Of a stretch of DNA of 64,000 nucleotides, positions 35,105 to 45,844 are shown piece after piece. The notes beneath the pieces are model-generated. The model searched no databases. It saw nothing but the letters and a program-made list of their open reading frames with translations, and was not told where the DNA came from. Each line of letters begins with the position of its first letter. The first letter of the stretch is position 1. The DNA comes from Oasisia sp. SBJ-2009. Lineage: Eukaryota > Annelida > Polychaeta > Sabellida > Siboglinidae. The stretch covers positions 1,198,670-1,262,669 of the forward strand of contig OZ024862.1 in assembly GCA_964017155.1 (NCBI GenBank). Direction: 5' to 3'. The position numbers and the translations under genes were made by a program.

Positions 35105-35267
35105 CTGTTTTCTGGGTGACGTTTGAAGGCTCCTTGGGGATGTCCTCGTACACGTCGCTGTAGACGGAGCTGACGCTGACGCTGTCTACGGCCACGGCCG
35201 GCAGAACTGATGTCATCTGCTTGATGAGTGCATTCAGCCACCGACCATGGTCCAGAGGGTCTCTGGC
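35105..35267 (-). CDS. AFAP-like exon e12 (end of PH2, YSDV/YEDI)
   Basis: Acceptor gatgtttgcag, donor gtacac. It encodes ARDPLDHGRWLNALIKQMTS, giving the last PH helix with its conserved tryptophan, then SSVYSDVYEDIPKEPSNVTQ and KT. The paired tyrosines correspond to the YDYIDV region after PH2 of AFAP1, a kinase and SH2 target region. Confidence 0.93.
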
Positions 35268-36021
35268 CTGCAAACATCACCAACATACAGACTAAGTATA
35301 AACTCATTTCAGTTCAGACCACAATGAGAGTTAATAACTTAAGATCCCTGTCATAAACTAGTAATTTCATTATGATTGATCTTACTGGATTCCTTATTGC
35401 TGAATATGTAGGTTCAGTCACCAAAATCAAAAGGCTGAGTGACTTAGGAGCCGTAATATTGAGAAACTTGGGTCTTCAGTGTTGGCCATATTAATAATCC
35501 AAGATGGCTGCCAGGTATGCATTTAAAAAATGTAAACATTGGTTTTCAGTTTCAGTACATCAGTAAGTAACTAAATAAATCTTTATTTCCAACAACAATA
35601 TCCATCATTACACATCACAGCATAACACACATGACAAAGTAGTTGTATGTGGAAAGGGAGTGAACAGAAGTTGAGAATTTATCAATAATTATCTAGCATA
35701 ATATTTCCAAAAATGTATGAATTTATAAATCTCAAAAAAAGAAAAAAAAAACCTAATGAACCTGACTAATACAATAAAAAAATTCATACAATGATTCTTA
35801 GTTTTGTTTGTCACAATGTCGGCAAACAACGAACCAAAGGCTCTATCTTAATATTGTGAACTTGACTATATTATATCCCATTGTAATTGCTTTACAGAGT
35901 GCTGCAATCCTTTTTGCGCATATGACATAAATAACAATAATTGTTATTACTACATATTCAAACTTATTTCCTGAATTGTGAAAATTAAAAGGACTTTCTC
36001 AATTATTTCTAATTTTCTTAC
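35268..36021. other. Unique AT-rich intron sequence
   Basis: No exon, repeat or RNA gene recognised. Confidence 0.55.
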
Positions 36022-36248
36022 CTCCAAACAGAGCATGACCCTGTCGAACTGAAGGAGCTTGAGTGAGAGTTCGCGCTTGGTGCAGGGCGCGGCGTTGTCT
36101 ATGGTGAGACCCGCCAGGTTGATGGACAGCACCGGGCTCTCATCTCCCTCCGCCCGGAAACACTCGAGACACCCACTGCTGGCCACACACCACAGCGACT
36201 GCCACGCCCCACTCGACAACAATGCCTCACTGCAGATGTTTAGTTGAC
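36022..36248 (-). CDS. AFAP-like exon e11 (PH2 beta sheet)
   Basis: Acceptor gtgtgtccccag, donor gtaaga. It completes a glycine and encodes QLNICSEALLSSGAWQSLWC, then VASSGCLECFRAEGDESPVL, and ends LLQFDRVMLCLE. This fits the start of AFAP1 PH2 (GYLNVLSNSRWRERWCRV). Confidence 0.93.
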
Positions 36249-36790
36249 CTGGGGACACACAGACACATGGTTGATCTAGGGACACACAGACACACCATTG
36301 ATCTAGAGACACACAGACACACGGTTGATCTAGGGACACACAGTTTACCTAGGGACATACAGACACACGGTTGACATAGGGACACACAGACACACGGTTG
36401 ACCTGGGGACACACAGACACACGGTTGACCTAGGGACACACAGACACACGGTTGACCTATGGACACACAGACACACGATTGACCTAGGGACACACAGACA
36501 CACCGTTGACCTAGGGACACACAGACACACGGTTGACCTAGGGACACACAGACACACGGTTGACCTAGGGACACACAGACACACCGTTGACCTATGGACA
36601 CACAGACACATGGTTGACCTAGGGACACACAGACACACGGTTGACCTAGGGACACACAGACACACGGTTGACCTATGGACACACAGACACACGGTTGACC
36701 TATGGACACACAGACACACGGTTGACCTAGGGACACACAGACACACGGTTGACCTAGGGACACACAGACACACGGTTGACCTATGGTTGA
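36249..36790. repeat. 27-bp array repeating the e11 acceptor junction
   Basis: About 19 copies. On the minus strand each reads gtgtgtctgtgtgtccctag then gtcaacc, restating the e11 acceptor and its first bases GTCAAC. Degenerate copies continue to about 37010. Confidence 0.93.
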
Positions 36791-37087
36791 CCTGACCAGA
36801 CAATGTTGACCTAGAAACACAGGTATGGTTGACCTGGGGACAAACATGGTTGACATGTGGACACAAACAAGGTTAATCTGGGGACACAGACATGGTTGAC
36901 CTGGGATACAGAGGTTTGATGTGAGGACACAAGACATGGTTGAGATGGGACACATAGTTTTGATGTGAGGACCCACAAACACAAGTGCATGTGTGCACAC
37001 ACAGTTGACTGGGTCTGGTTAAAGGCAAGTGTCAATATCTAAGGCTATCCTTGGGTTGTGAATTGGTTGTAAATTATTATGTCTTAC

Positions 37088-37246
37088 CTTCCATACTGAT
37101 GTCTGCACCCGTCACAATGTCTTTTACTGTCAATCTCTTGATGACTAAGTCTCCTTTTTTCTTGCCAAATGTGAGTAAGTTCTGCAGGGAGAACTTTTTC
37201 TTGTCTGCTCCAGCCTCGTCTCTCCTCAACAACTTCTTGTCTCGAT
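37088..37246 (-). CDS. AFAP-like exon e10 (basic linker between PH domains)
   Basis: Acceptor aatgttgtgacag, donor gtaaga. It encodes DRDKKLLRRDEAGADKKKFS, then LQNLLTFGKKKGDLVIKRLT and ends GADISME. It matches the ISLGKKK linker just before PH2 in AFAP1. Confidence 0.92.
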
Positions 37247-37343
37247 CTGTCACAACATTAGTTGTCACACAGGTTTCTTGGAACAATAACTGTAGTACTT
37301 TCATAATTGGAGAAACAATGAAACACTGTGGGAGAGATAGAGG

Positions 37344-37344
<1 letters not shown>

Positions 37345-37389
<45 letters not shown>

Positions 37390-37759
37390 GGAGAGAGGGA
37401 GAGAGGGAGAGAGACAGAGAGAGAGAGAGAGGGAGAGAGGGAGAGAGGGGAAGAGAGAGAGAGAAAGAGAGAGAAGCAAGAGACTGTGAGACAGAGTGAC
37501 ATACTGTGAGAGCCTGTGAGAGCCTGTGAGAGACTGTGAACGACTGAGAGACATTGTGAGACTACAAGAGACAGGGAGTGTTTGTGAGAGACAGAGAGAT
37601 ACTAGGAGAAACAGTGAGAGACACTGTGAGAGACACTGAAAGAGAGAGTTGATGTTGTGAGAGACAGGGAAAGACAATAAGAGACAGTGAGAAATTGTGA
37701 GAGGCAGTGAGAGACTGTACGACTGAGAGACTGTACGACTGAGAGACTGAGAGACTCAC
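37345..37759. repeat. GA-rich simple repeat and cagtctctc repeats
   Basis: (GA)n at 37350-37480 and gagagactg-type repeats up to the e9 donor. Near the donor the unit cagtctctcagtcgta echoes gtgagtctctcag, so a junction origin is possible. Confidence 0.85.
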
Positions 37760-37835
37760 CAGACACAGCCTGAATGACACCGTCTCCACTGCTGCCTTCA
37801 CTGCTGACAGACGACAGGTTGGACTGAGACTGCGA
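37760..37835 (-). CDS. AFAP-like exon e9 (serine-rich linker)
   Basis: Acceptor gttgttgttgtcag, donor gtgagt, phase 0 in and one base out. It encodes SQSQSNLSSVSSEGSSGDGV then IQAVS. Linker between the PH domains, where AFAP proteins are serine-rich. Confidence 0.85.
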
Positions 37836-38349
37836 CTGACAACAACACAACAGTGAGTGTCAACATGTGTTGACACACAGTAAGTGTGTGTTGACACACA
37901 GTAAGTGTGTGAACAAACAGTCAGTGTGTCATTGCTAAAAAGGTGCTACACCACACTGAAACATACACCAATGTATTGCAATGTATGAACACTGCTCTGT
38001 GTGAACTTGTGTGACATTGTTATGTGTGAACGTACATGACATCTAGACATTGCTATGGATGAACATGGCTGACAGCTAGATTTTGCTAGGTATGAACTTG
38101 TACGACTGCTTTACACTGTTATATATGAACTTGTGTGACATTTAGACATTGCTATGTATGAGTTTGTCTGACATCTACACATTGGTATGTATGAACTTGT
38201 GTGATATCTAGACATTGCTATATAAGAACTTTTCTGACATATAGACATTGTTATGTATGAACATGTGTGACATCTAGACATTGCTATATATGAACACATG
38301 TGACAGCTAGACATTGTTACGTATGAACATGTGGGAGATCTAGACGTAG

Positions 38350-38719
38350 TATCTAGACACACTGTACGAGTGACATTGTGTGTACGTGTGACACTGTGTG
38401 TACGTGTGACACTGTGTGTACGTGTGACACTGTGTGTACGTGTGACACTGTGTGTACGTGTGACACTGTGCACGTGTGACATTGTGTGTACGTGTGACAT
38501 TGTGTGCACGTGTGACATTGTGTGCACGTGTGACATTGTGTGTACGTGTGACATTGTGTGCACGTGTGACATTGTGTGTACGTGTGACACTGTGTGTACG
38601 TGTGACATTGTGTGTACGTGTGACATTGTGTGCACGTGTGACATTGTGTGTACGTGTGACATTGTGTGTACGTGTGACATTGTGTGTACGTGTGACATTG
38701 TGTGTCTGTCTCCACTCAC
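38350..38719. repeat. 18-bp minisatellite after the e8 donor
   Basis: About 19 copies of tgtgtacgtgtgacattg. It abuts the donor of e8, though the unit only loosely resembles the junction. Confidence 0.93.
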
Positions 38720-38821
38720 CACCTTCGTCTGTTCTGTGCCGACGGACCTCTGGTTGGTAAGACTGCCACCAGATGTCTCTTCAGTCATCACTTCTGTGTC
38801 GTTGGCCGCTGCGCTGAGATG
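38720..38821 (-). CDS. AFAP-like exon e8
   Basis: Thirty-four codons, phase 0 at both ends. Acceptor catgtgttgcag, donor gtgagt. It encodes HLSAAANDTEVMTEETSGGS then LTNQRSVGTEQTKV. It continues the last helix of PH1 after the HSWVE motif. Confidence 0.85.
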
Positions 38822-38990
38822 CTGCAACACATGCGCATCTCAACACATGCGCATCTCAACACATGCGCATCTCAACACATGCCCATCTCAACACATGCGC
38901 ATCTCAACACATGCGCATCTCAACACATGCCCATCTCAACACATGCCCATCTCAACACATGCCCATCTCAACACATGCCCAAACATTACC
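38822..38990. repeat. 16-bp repeat abutting the e8 acceptor
   Basis: About ten copies of caacacatgcgcatct directly against the acceptor. In transcript sense the units read agatgcgcatgtgttg, sharing gcatgtgttg with the junction. Confidence 0.9.
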
Positions 38991-39054
38991 CATCTGTACA
39001 TACGCTCATCTCAACATAAAAGTGGCATAATTATTTATAGATAAATATGTTTGG

Positions 39055-39178
39055 AGGCACTTAAAATATATTATATATGTAAATAAAATGTAAGTGTATA
39101 TATACATATATAATTGGATATGTATGTAATTGGACTTGGTGCAATATAAAAGATAATATATATTTATATATATGATTG

Positions 39179-39232
<54 letters not shown>

Positions 39233-39274
39233 GTGTAAATATATGATAACAAAATTATGTACCACCAGATCCAA

Positions 39275-39323
<49 letters not shown>

Positions 39324-39355
39324 TGATATATATATATATATTATATATATATATA
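39055..39355. repeat. (TA)n tracts
   Basis: Long alternating AT runs, with gtgctggcacagaac at 39357-39371 duplicating a piece of the adjacent e7 exon (about 39419-39433). Confidence 0.9.
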
Positions 39356-39390
39356 GTGCTGGCACAGAACTAGTGCATAGTGCATCTTAC

Positions 39391-39697
39391 CTCCACCCAG
39401 CTGTGTGCACTGTCACTAGTGCTGGCACAGAACCAGTACGTCGTGTGCGCGGGCTGTGATAGTCGGATCACATGACTGTGTTTGTTGTCCTTCTCCAAGT
39501 AGAGGGCGTCGTAGCCGGGCAGAGAGACCACGAGGAGTGGCTTGTTGTCTCGCTCACTCTTGTAGACACACAGACGGTGGCCGCTGATGGCGCAGTGCCG
39601 CCGAGGCCACGACAACTTGCCCCGCTGGCACAACTCACCACACAGGGTGACGTCTGGCAGCTTGTCTGACTTCATGTTCAGTTCCTTGCCCTTGACA
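39391..39697 (-). CDS. AFAP-like exon e7 (PH domain 1)
   Basis: A 307-nt exon. Acceptor gttgtgttgacag, donor gtaaga. It encodes VKGKELNMKSDKLPDVTLCG, then the PH core with RGKLSWPRRHCAISGHRLCV, YKSERDNKPLLVVSLPGYDA and a terminal helix with HSWVE. This is the AFAP-type PH1 (family pattern RGKxxW.R.wC....lfiYKs..d.kPllv). The phase was fixed by the split serine shared with e6. Confidence 0.95.
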
Positions 39698-39960
39698 CTG
39701 TCAACACAACACACTGACACTGTCAACACAACACACTGACACTGTCAACACAATACACTGAGACTGTCAATACAACACACTGACACTGTCAACACAACAC
39801 TCTGACACTGTCAACACAACACACTGACACTGTCAATACAACACACTGAGACTGTCAACACAACACACTGACAACACAACACTCTGACACTGTCAATACA
39901 ACACACTGACACTGTCAACACAAACAATGATTCTGTCAACACAACACACTGATACAGGAG
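39698..39960. repeat. 22-bp array repeating the e7 acceptor junction
   Basis: About 12 copies. On the minus strand gtgttgtgttgacagtgtca equals the e7 acceptor plus its first five bases TGTCA, repeated away from the exon. Confidence 0.93.
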
Positions 39961-40373
39961 AAGTTTGGTGGCTATTGGTGGTCGTTTTCATGGTTAGGTC
40001 AGAAAGTAAAAGATAATATGCACATGTTCACGCCTACCAAGTCGACTACGCTACACAGGTACGTCATTCTGTGTCTAAGATGGCGTAGTCCATAGACTTT
40101 CTACGGCTGTTTCTGAAAACAATTTCTGGTAAACCACTGACATTAAAAATATGATTGTTGTTGGAAGTTTTTTTTTATTAACTTTGTTAAGCCCATATCA
40201 CCAAAACATTGACTTTTGTTTCCCTTTAATGTCTAGACACACAATGTAAATGACACACAATGTTAATCAATGTTAATCAGTTCAAATCTTAAACAAGTAA
40301 ATCTGACAATTGCGAGTAATCCATCATGTACTGTCAAATTTGCAGTGTGACAACTAAATGTGAGCCATTCATC

Positions 40374-40455
40374 TGAGTGACACCTGTCAATCATCTAAGT
40401 GACACCTGTCAATCATCTGAGTGACACCTGTCAATCTTCTGAGTGACACATGTCA
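40374..40455. repeat. 22-bp repeat near the e6 donor
   Basis: Four copies of tcaatcatctgagtgacacc. It is close to the e6 donor but does not restate it. Confidence 0.85.
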
Positions 40456-40473
40456 ATCATCAATGCAGCTCAC

Positions 40474-40573
40474 CTTGGAAGAAGGACTTCCTGGCCCAAG
40501 ATTTGATTTTCATAAACGACTTCACGAGAGTTTCTTTCTTGTTCTTCATCGTACGACTCGTAGGAAGTGCCGT
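40474..40573 (-). CDS. AFAP-like exon e6 (SYESYDEE motif)
   Basis: 100 nt, two bases in and two out. Acceptor tgtatgagttacag, donor gtgagc. In the frame set by neighbours it encodes DGTSYESYDEEQERNSREVV then YENQILGQEVLLP. SYESYDEE is a signature of the AFAP1 N-terminal region, and YENQ is another pYxN motif. A second open frame (KNKKETLVKSFMKIKSWARK) is phase-incompatible. Confidence 0.88.
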
Positions 40574-40659
40574 CTGTAACTCATACAAAGTCACAACATC
40601 ATTAAATGCCCAGTGTGTCTGTCTGTCTGGTGAGTCATACCATCATTTGGCTCAACTAA

Positions 40660-42413
40660 TGAGACTGAAGACAGTGGCTTGTGTAAGAACACTTAGAGAC
40701 TGAAGACAGTGGTTTGTGTAAGAACACATAGAGACTGTAGACAGTGGTTTGTGTAAGAACACATAGAGACTGTAGACAGTGGTTTGTGAAAGAACACGTA
40801 GAGACTGAAGACAGTGGTTTGCATAAGAATACATACAGACTGAAGACAGTGGTTTGTGTAAGAACACTTAGAGACTGAAGACAGTGGTTTGTGTAAGAAC
40901 ACATAGAGACTGAAGACAGTGGATTGTGTAAGAACACATAGAGACTGAAGACAGTGGTTTGTGTAAGAACACGTAGAGACTGAAGACAGTGGTTTGTGTA
41001 AGAACACATAGAGACTGAAGACAGTGGTTTGTGTAAGCACACATAGAGGCTGAAGACAGTGGTTTGTGAAAGAACACATAGAGACTGTAGACAGTGGTTT
41101 GTGTAAGAACACATAGAGACTGTAGACAGTGGTTTGTGAAAGAACACATAGAGACTGTAGACAGTGGTTTGTGTAAGAACACATAGAGACTGAAGACAGT
41201 GGTTTGTGTAAGAACACATACAGACTGAAGACAGTGGTTTGTGAAAGAACACATAGAGACTGTAGACAGTGGTTTGTGTAAGAACACATAGAGACTGTAG
41301 ACAGTGGTTTGTGTAAGAACACATAGAGACTGAAGACAGTGGTTTGTGTAAGAACACATAGAGACTGTAGACAGTGGTTTGTGTAAGAACACATAGAGAC
41401 TGTAGACAGTGGTTTGTGTAAGAACACATAGCGACTGTAGACAGTGGTTTGTGAAAGAACACGTAGAGACTGAAGACAGTGGTTTGCATAAGAATACATA
41501 CAGACTGAAGACAGTGGTTTGTGTAAGAACACTTAGAGACTGAAGACAGTGGTTTGTGTAAGAACACATAGAGACTGAAGACAGTGGATTGTGTAAGAAC
41601 ACATAGAGACTGAAGACAGTGGTTTGTGTAAGAACACGTAGAGACTGAAGACAGTGGTTTGTGTAAGAACACGTAGAGACTCAAGACAGTGGTTTGTGTA
41701 AGAACACATAGAGACTCAAGACAGTGGTTTGTGTAAGAACACATAGAGACTGAAGACAGTGGTTTGTGTAAGAACACGTAGAGACTGAAGACAGTGGTTT
41801 GTGTAAGAACACGTAGAGACTCAAGACAGTGGTTTGTGTAAGAACACATAGAGACTGAAGACAGTGGTTTGTGTAAGAACACATAGAGACTGAAGACAGT
41901 GGTTTGCATAAGAACACACAGAGACTGAAGACAATGGTTTGTGTAAGAACACATAGAGACTGAAGACAGTGGTTTGTGTAAGAACACATAGAGACTGAAG
42001 ACAGTGGTTTGTGAAAGAACACATAGAGACTGTAGACAGTGGTTTGTGTAAGAACACATAGAGACTGTAGACAGTGGTTTGTGTAAGAACACGTAGAGAC
42101 TCAAGACAGTGGTTTGTGTAAGAACACATAGAGACTGAAGACAGTGGTTTGTGTAAGAACACATAGAGACTGAAGACAGTGGTTTGTGTAAGAACACGTA
42201 TAGACTCAAGACAGTGGTTTGTGTAAGAACACATAGAGACTGAAGACAGTGGTTTGCATAAGAACACATAGAGACTGAAGACAGTGGTTTGCATAAGAAC
42301 ACATAGAGACTGTAGACAGTGGTTTGCGTAAGAACACATAGAGACTGTAGACAGTGGTTTGCGTAAGAACACATAGAGACTGTAGACAGTGGTTTGCGTA
42401 AGGCGGCACTCAC
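40660..42413. repeat. 35-bp array repeating the e5 donor junction
   Basis: About 50 copies. In transcript sense each unit reads aaccactgtctacagtctct with atgtgttcttacgcaa, restating the exon end AACCACAGTCTACAGGCTCG and the start of the intron (ccttacgcaaacc). The e5 reading frame stays open through hundreds of bases of array. Long minus-strand frames here are otherwise artefacts. Confidence 0.96.
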
Positions 42414-42487
42414 CAGACCACGAGCCTGTAGACTGTGGTTCTTCCTCTCCACCGTCAGGTACTTCATACAAGTCATCATCATAACAT
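42414..42487 (-). CDS. AFAP-like exon e5 (acidic, YEVP)
   Basis: 74 nt, one base in and one out. Acceptor gattgtctacag, donor gtgagt. It encodes CYDDDLYEVPDGGEEEPQST then GSWS. Acidic tyrosine motif region before PH1. Both flanking introns carry arrays made from this exon's own two junctions. Confidence 0.9.
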
Positions 42488-43740
42488 CTGTAGACAATCA
42501 CATACATTGTCATCAGATTATCTGTAGACAATCACATACATTGTCATCAGATTATCTGTAGACAATCACATACACTCTCATCAGACTATCTGTAGACAAT
42601 CACATACACTGTCATCAGACTATCTGTAGACAAACACATACATTGTCATCAGACTATCTGTAGACAAACACACACATTGTCATCCGACTATCTGTAGACA
42701 ATCACATACATTGTCATCAGATTATCTGTAGACAATCACATACATTGTCATCAGATTATCTGTAGACAATCACATACATTGTCATCAGATTATCTGTAGA
42801 CAATCACATACATTGTCATCAGATTATCTGTAGACAATCACATACATTGTCATCAGACTATCTGTAGACAATCACATACACTGTCATCAGACTATCTGTA
42901 GACAAACACATACATTGTCATCAGACTATCTGTAGACAATCACATACATTGTCATCAGATTATCTGTAGACAATCACATACATTGTCATCAGATTATCTG
43001 TAGACAATCACATACACTGTCATCAGACTATCTGTAGACAAACACATACATTGTCATCAGACTATCTGTAGACAAACACATACACTGTCATCAGATTATC
43101 TGTAGACAATCACATACATTGTCATCAGATTATCTGTAGACAATCACATACATTGTCATCAGATTATCTGTAGACAATCACATACATTGTCATCAGATTA
43201 TCTGTAGACAATCACATACATTGTCATCAGACTATCTGTAGACAATCACATACACTGTCATCAGACTATCTAGAGACAATCACATACACTGTCATCAGAC
43301 TATCTGTAGACAATCACATACATTGTCATCAGACTATCTGTAGACAATCACATACATTGTCATCAGATTATCTGTAGACAATCACATACATTGTCATCAG
43401 ACTATCTGTAGACAATCACATACATTGTCATCAGACTATCTGTAGACAATCACATACATTGTCATCAGATTATCTGTAGACAATTACATACATTGTCATC
43501 AGACTATCTGTAGACAATCACATACATTGTCATCAGATTATCTGTAGACAATCACATACATTGTCATCAGACTATCTGTAGACAATCACATACACTGTCA
43601 TCAGACTATCTAGAGACAATCACATACACTGTCATTAGACTATCTGTAGACAATCACATACATTGTCATCAGACTATCTGTAGACAATCACATACATTGT
43701 CATCAGACTATCTGTAGACAATCACATACACTGTCATCAG
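42488..43740. repeat. 34-bp array repeating the e5 acceptor junction
   Basis: About 37 copies. On the minus strand each reads gtgattgtctacag then ataatctgatgacaatgtat. The true junction is gattgtctacag then ATGTTATGATGATGACTTGTATG, so each unit contains the acceptor plus about 24 exon-like bases. Confidence 0.96.
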
Positions 43741-43799
43741 AGTTTCAGCAGTTAACCATGTGCATTGCAGTTTAGTGGAGTTTATGTCCTTCCAGTGAA

Positions 43800-44350
43800 A
43801 TTGAAATGACTGTTGTTATCAGATGTGTGTTGTTATCAGACAGGGGTTGTTATCAGCTGAGTGGTGTTAATGTTAATAGCTGGTGGTGTTAACAAAACAG
43901 CTGATGGTGTTATCAACTTGGTGTATCTGCAACAGCTCAAAGGTATCTGCAGATAACCGGTATATACTGCAGTTTAACGGAGGGTCAGTTTCTGTCCCAT
44001 GAGTGAAATTTAAATGACTGTTGTTATCAGCCGAGTGGTGTTAACAGATGGGTGGTGCTAACAGCTGGTGGTGTTAATAGCTGAAGGTGTTAATAGCTGG
44101 TGGTGTTATCAACTTGGTGTATCTGAATGAGTATCAGTTCTGAATGAGTTTCAGTCAGGTGTATTTATCAGCTGGTTGAATGTATCAGTCATAGGTATTG
44201 ACAGTTGGGTGTAGTTATCAGTTGAGTGTAGCTATCAGTTGGGTGTCCAACTCTGGGTGTAGCTATCAGTTGGGTGTCCAACACTGGGTGTAGCTGTCAG
44301 TTGGGTGTCCAACACTGGGTGTAGCTGTCAGTTGGGTGTCCAACACTGTG
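43800..44350. repeat. Short degenerate repeats
   Basis: Irregular copies of gctggtggtgttaa at 43850-44120 and of ctgggtgtagctatcagttg with gggtgtccaac at 44200-44350. No coding content is seen. Confidence 0.8.
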
Positions 44351-44414
44351 TAGCTGTCAGCCAGGCAGTGATGAGTGTGTTGTGGTGTCAGTGGACCTAG
44401 AGACAGACACTCAC

Positions 44415-44473
44415 CCTTCCTCTTCGTCCCCCATGTCAGTGTAGTCCTCCCCTCCCTCCAGGGGCGCTGCTTC
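44415..44473 (-). CDS. AFAP-like exon e4
   Basis: 59 nt, phase 0 in and two bases out. Acceptor gatgtggtttcag, donor gtgagt. It encodes EAAPLEGGEDYTDMGDEEE. It aligns with the EEAVPL segment of AFAP1 and adds one more tyrosine in an acidic context. Confidence 0.87.
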
Positions 44474-44879
44474 CTGAAACCACATCAAACATCCATTATG
44501 TATAGTTCTATGTTAGCCTAAGATTATCGTTATGCTTAGTTCCAACTTCCAAGATACCCTATTTACTTGCAACTCAAGACACACTACAATTGTGAGTATG
44601 TGCAATTCTTAGATGTTCTGAGGTTCTCCAGTTGATGTTCACTGTTGATGTCACTTTACAATACCTGGGGGATCAAATCAACCAGTTTCTTTCTTTTATG
44701 TATAAACCTCCTGCAATGCCATTTCCTAAACATGTCTGCATGAGAAGATATATCTGCACGGGAGACACGACACAGCCCTTGTATCATCCTACTGCCTGCT
44801 GCACAGTCAGAGACTGCTGGTGCTTGAAAACCAAAACACTGCAAATGTCAAATTGTGTACTAGCTACACAACGAGCAGG

Positions 44880-45115
44880 TGGCAGCGGTGGACCATTGCC
44901 AGGTGGACCATTGCCAGGTGGACCATTGCCAGGTGGACCATTGCCAGGTGGACCATTGCCAGGTGGACCATTGCCAGGTGGACCATTGCCAGGTGGACCA
45001 TTGCCAGGTGGACCATTGCCAGGTGGACCATTGCCAGGTGGACCATTGCCAGGTGGACCATTGCCAGGTGGACCATTGCCAGGTGGACCATTGCCAGGTG
45101 GACCATTGCCACGTA
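44880..45115. repeat. 15-bp repeat, ~16 near-perfect copies
   Basis: ggaccattgccaggt repeated with almost no variation. All six frames are open (for example GNGPP on the minus strand, collagen-like by accident). An AG on the minus strand at the right end looks like an acceptor but its phase does not fit e3/e4, so it is read as intron. Confidence 0.95.
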
Positions 45116-45189
45116 GACCATCGGCTGCAGCAAGACACGTTTCTTGACTTTCCAGTTACCACACAACATAGGAGTACATTGAAATAGCT

Positions 45190-45751
45190 TACTCTAGTGG
45201 CTGGTGTAGTGATGGTCCTACATTGACAAGGCTTACTCTGGTGGCTGGTGTAATGTTGGTCCTACATTGACAAGGCTTACTCTGGTGGCTGGTGTAGTAT
45301 TGGTCCTACATTGACAAGGCTTACTCTAGTGGCTGGTGTAGTGATGGTCCTACATTGACAAGGCTTACTCTGGTGGCTGGTGTAATGTTGGTCCTACATT
45401 GACAAGGCTTACTCTAGTGGCTGGTGTAGTGATGGTCCTACATTGACAAGGCTTACTCTAGTGGCTGGTGTAATGTTGGTCCTACATTGGCAAGGCTTAC
45501 TCTAGTGGCTGGTGTAGTGTTGGTCCTACATTGACAAGGCTTACTCTAGTGGCTGGTGTAATGTTGGTCCTACATTGACAAGGCTTACTCTGGTGGCTGG
45601 TGTAATGTTGGTCCTACATTGACAAGGCTTACTCTAGTGGCTGGTGTAGTGTTGGTCCTACATTGACAAGGCTTACTCTGGTGGCTGGTGTAGTGTTGGT
45701 CCTACATTGACAAGGCTTACTCTAGTGGCTGGTGTAATTGACATGGCTTAC
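45190..45751. repeat. 44-bp array repeating the e3 donor junction
   Basis: About 12 copies. In transcript sense the junction AAAgtaagccatgtcaatta is followed by caccagccactagagtaagc, cttgtcaatgtagg and so on, so nearly every unit keeps an intact AGAgtaagc donor. Confidence 0.95.
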
Positions 45752-45837
45752 TTTGACATCTGATGTTGCATTGGCCCTGGATAGCGCCCTCTGTTGTGCC
45801 AAGAAGTCATTACTCTGCTTCACTGGTGGACCTTGAT
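45752..45837 (-). CDS. AFAP-like exon e3
   Basis: 86 nt. Acceptor tcttctgtcacacag, donor gtaagc. It completes an aspartate and encodes QGPPVKQSNDFLAQQRALSR then ANATSDVK. Not recognised as a conserved block. It is accepted because phases link e1/e2 to e4 and because junction-derived arrays occur on both sides. Confidence 0.75.
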
Positions 45838-45844
45838 CTGTGTG

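Noticed and set aside
40474..40573. Alternative frame of exon e6 (KETLVKSFMKIKSWARKSFF)
   Set aside because: Looks protein-like, but would need a phase that the donor of e5 and the acceptor of e7 do not provide. The SYESYDEE frame fits both and the family.
40656..42497. 613-codon minus-strand open frame
   Set aside because: Produced by a 35-bp stop-free array. It reads exon e5 in the wrong frame, and other frames are open as well.
44860..45169. Collagen-like GNGPP exon in the AFAP-like gene
   Set aside because: The 15-bp repeat is open in all frames, and the only plausible acceptor gives a phase that does not fit e3 (phase 0 out) or reaches a stop.
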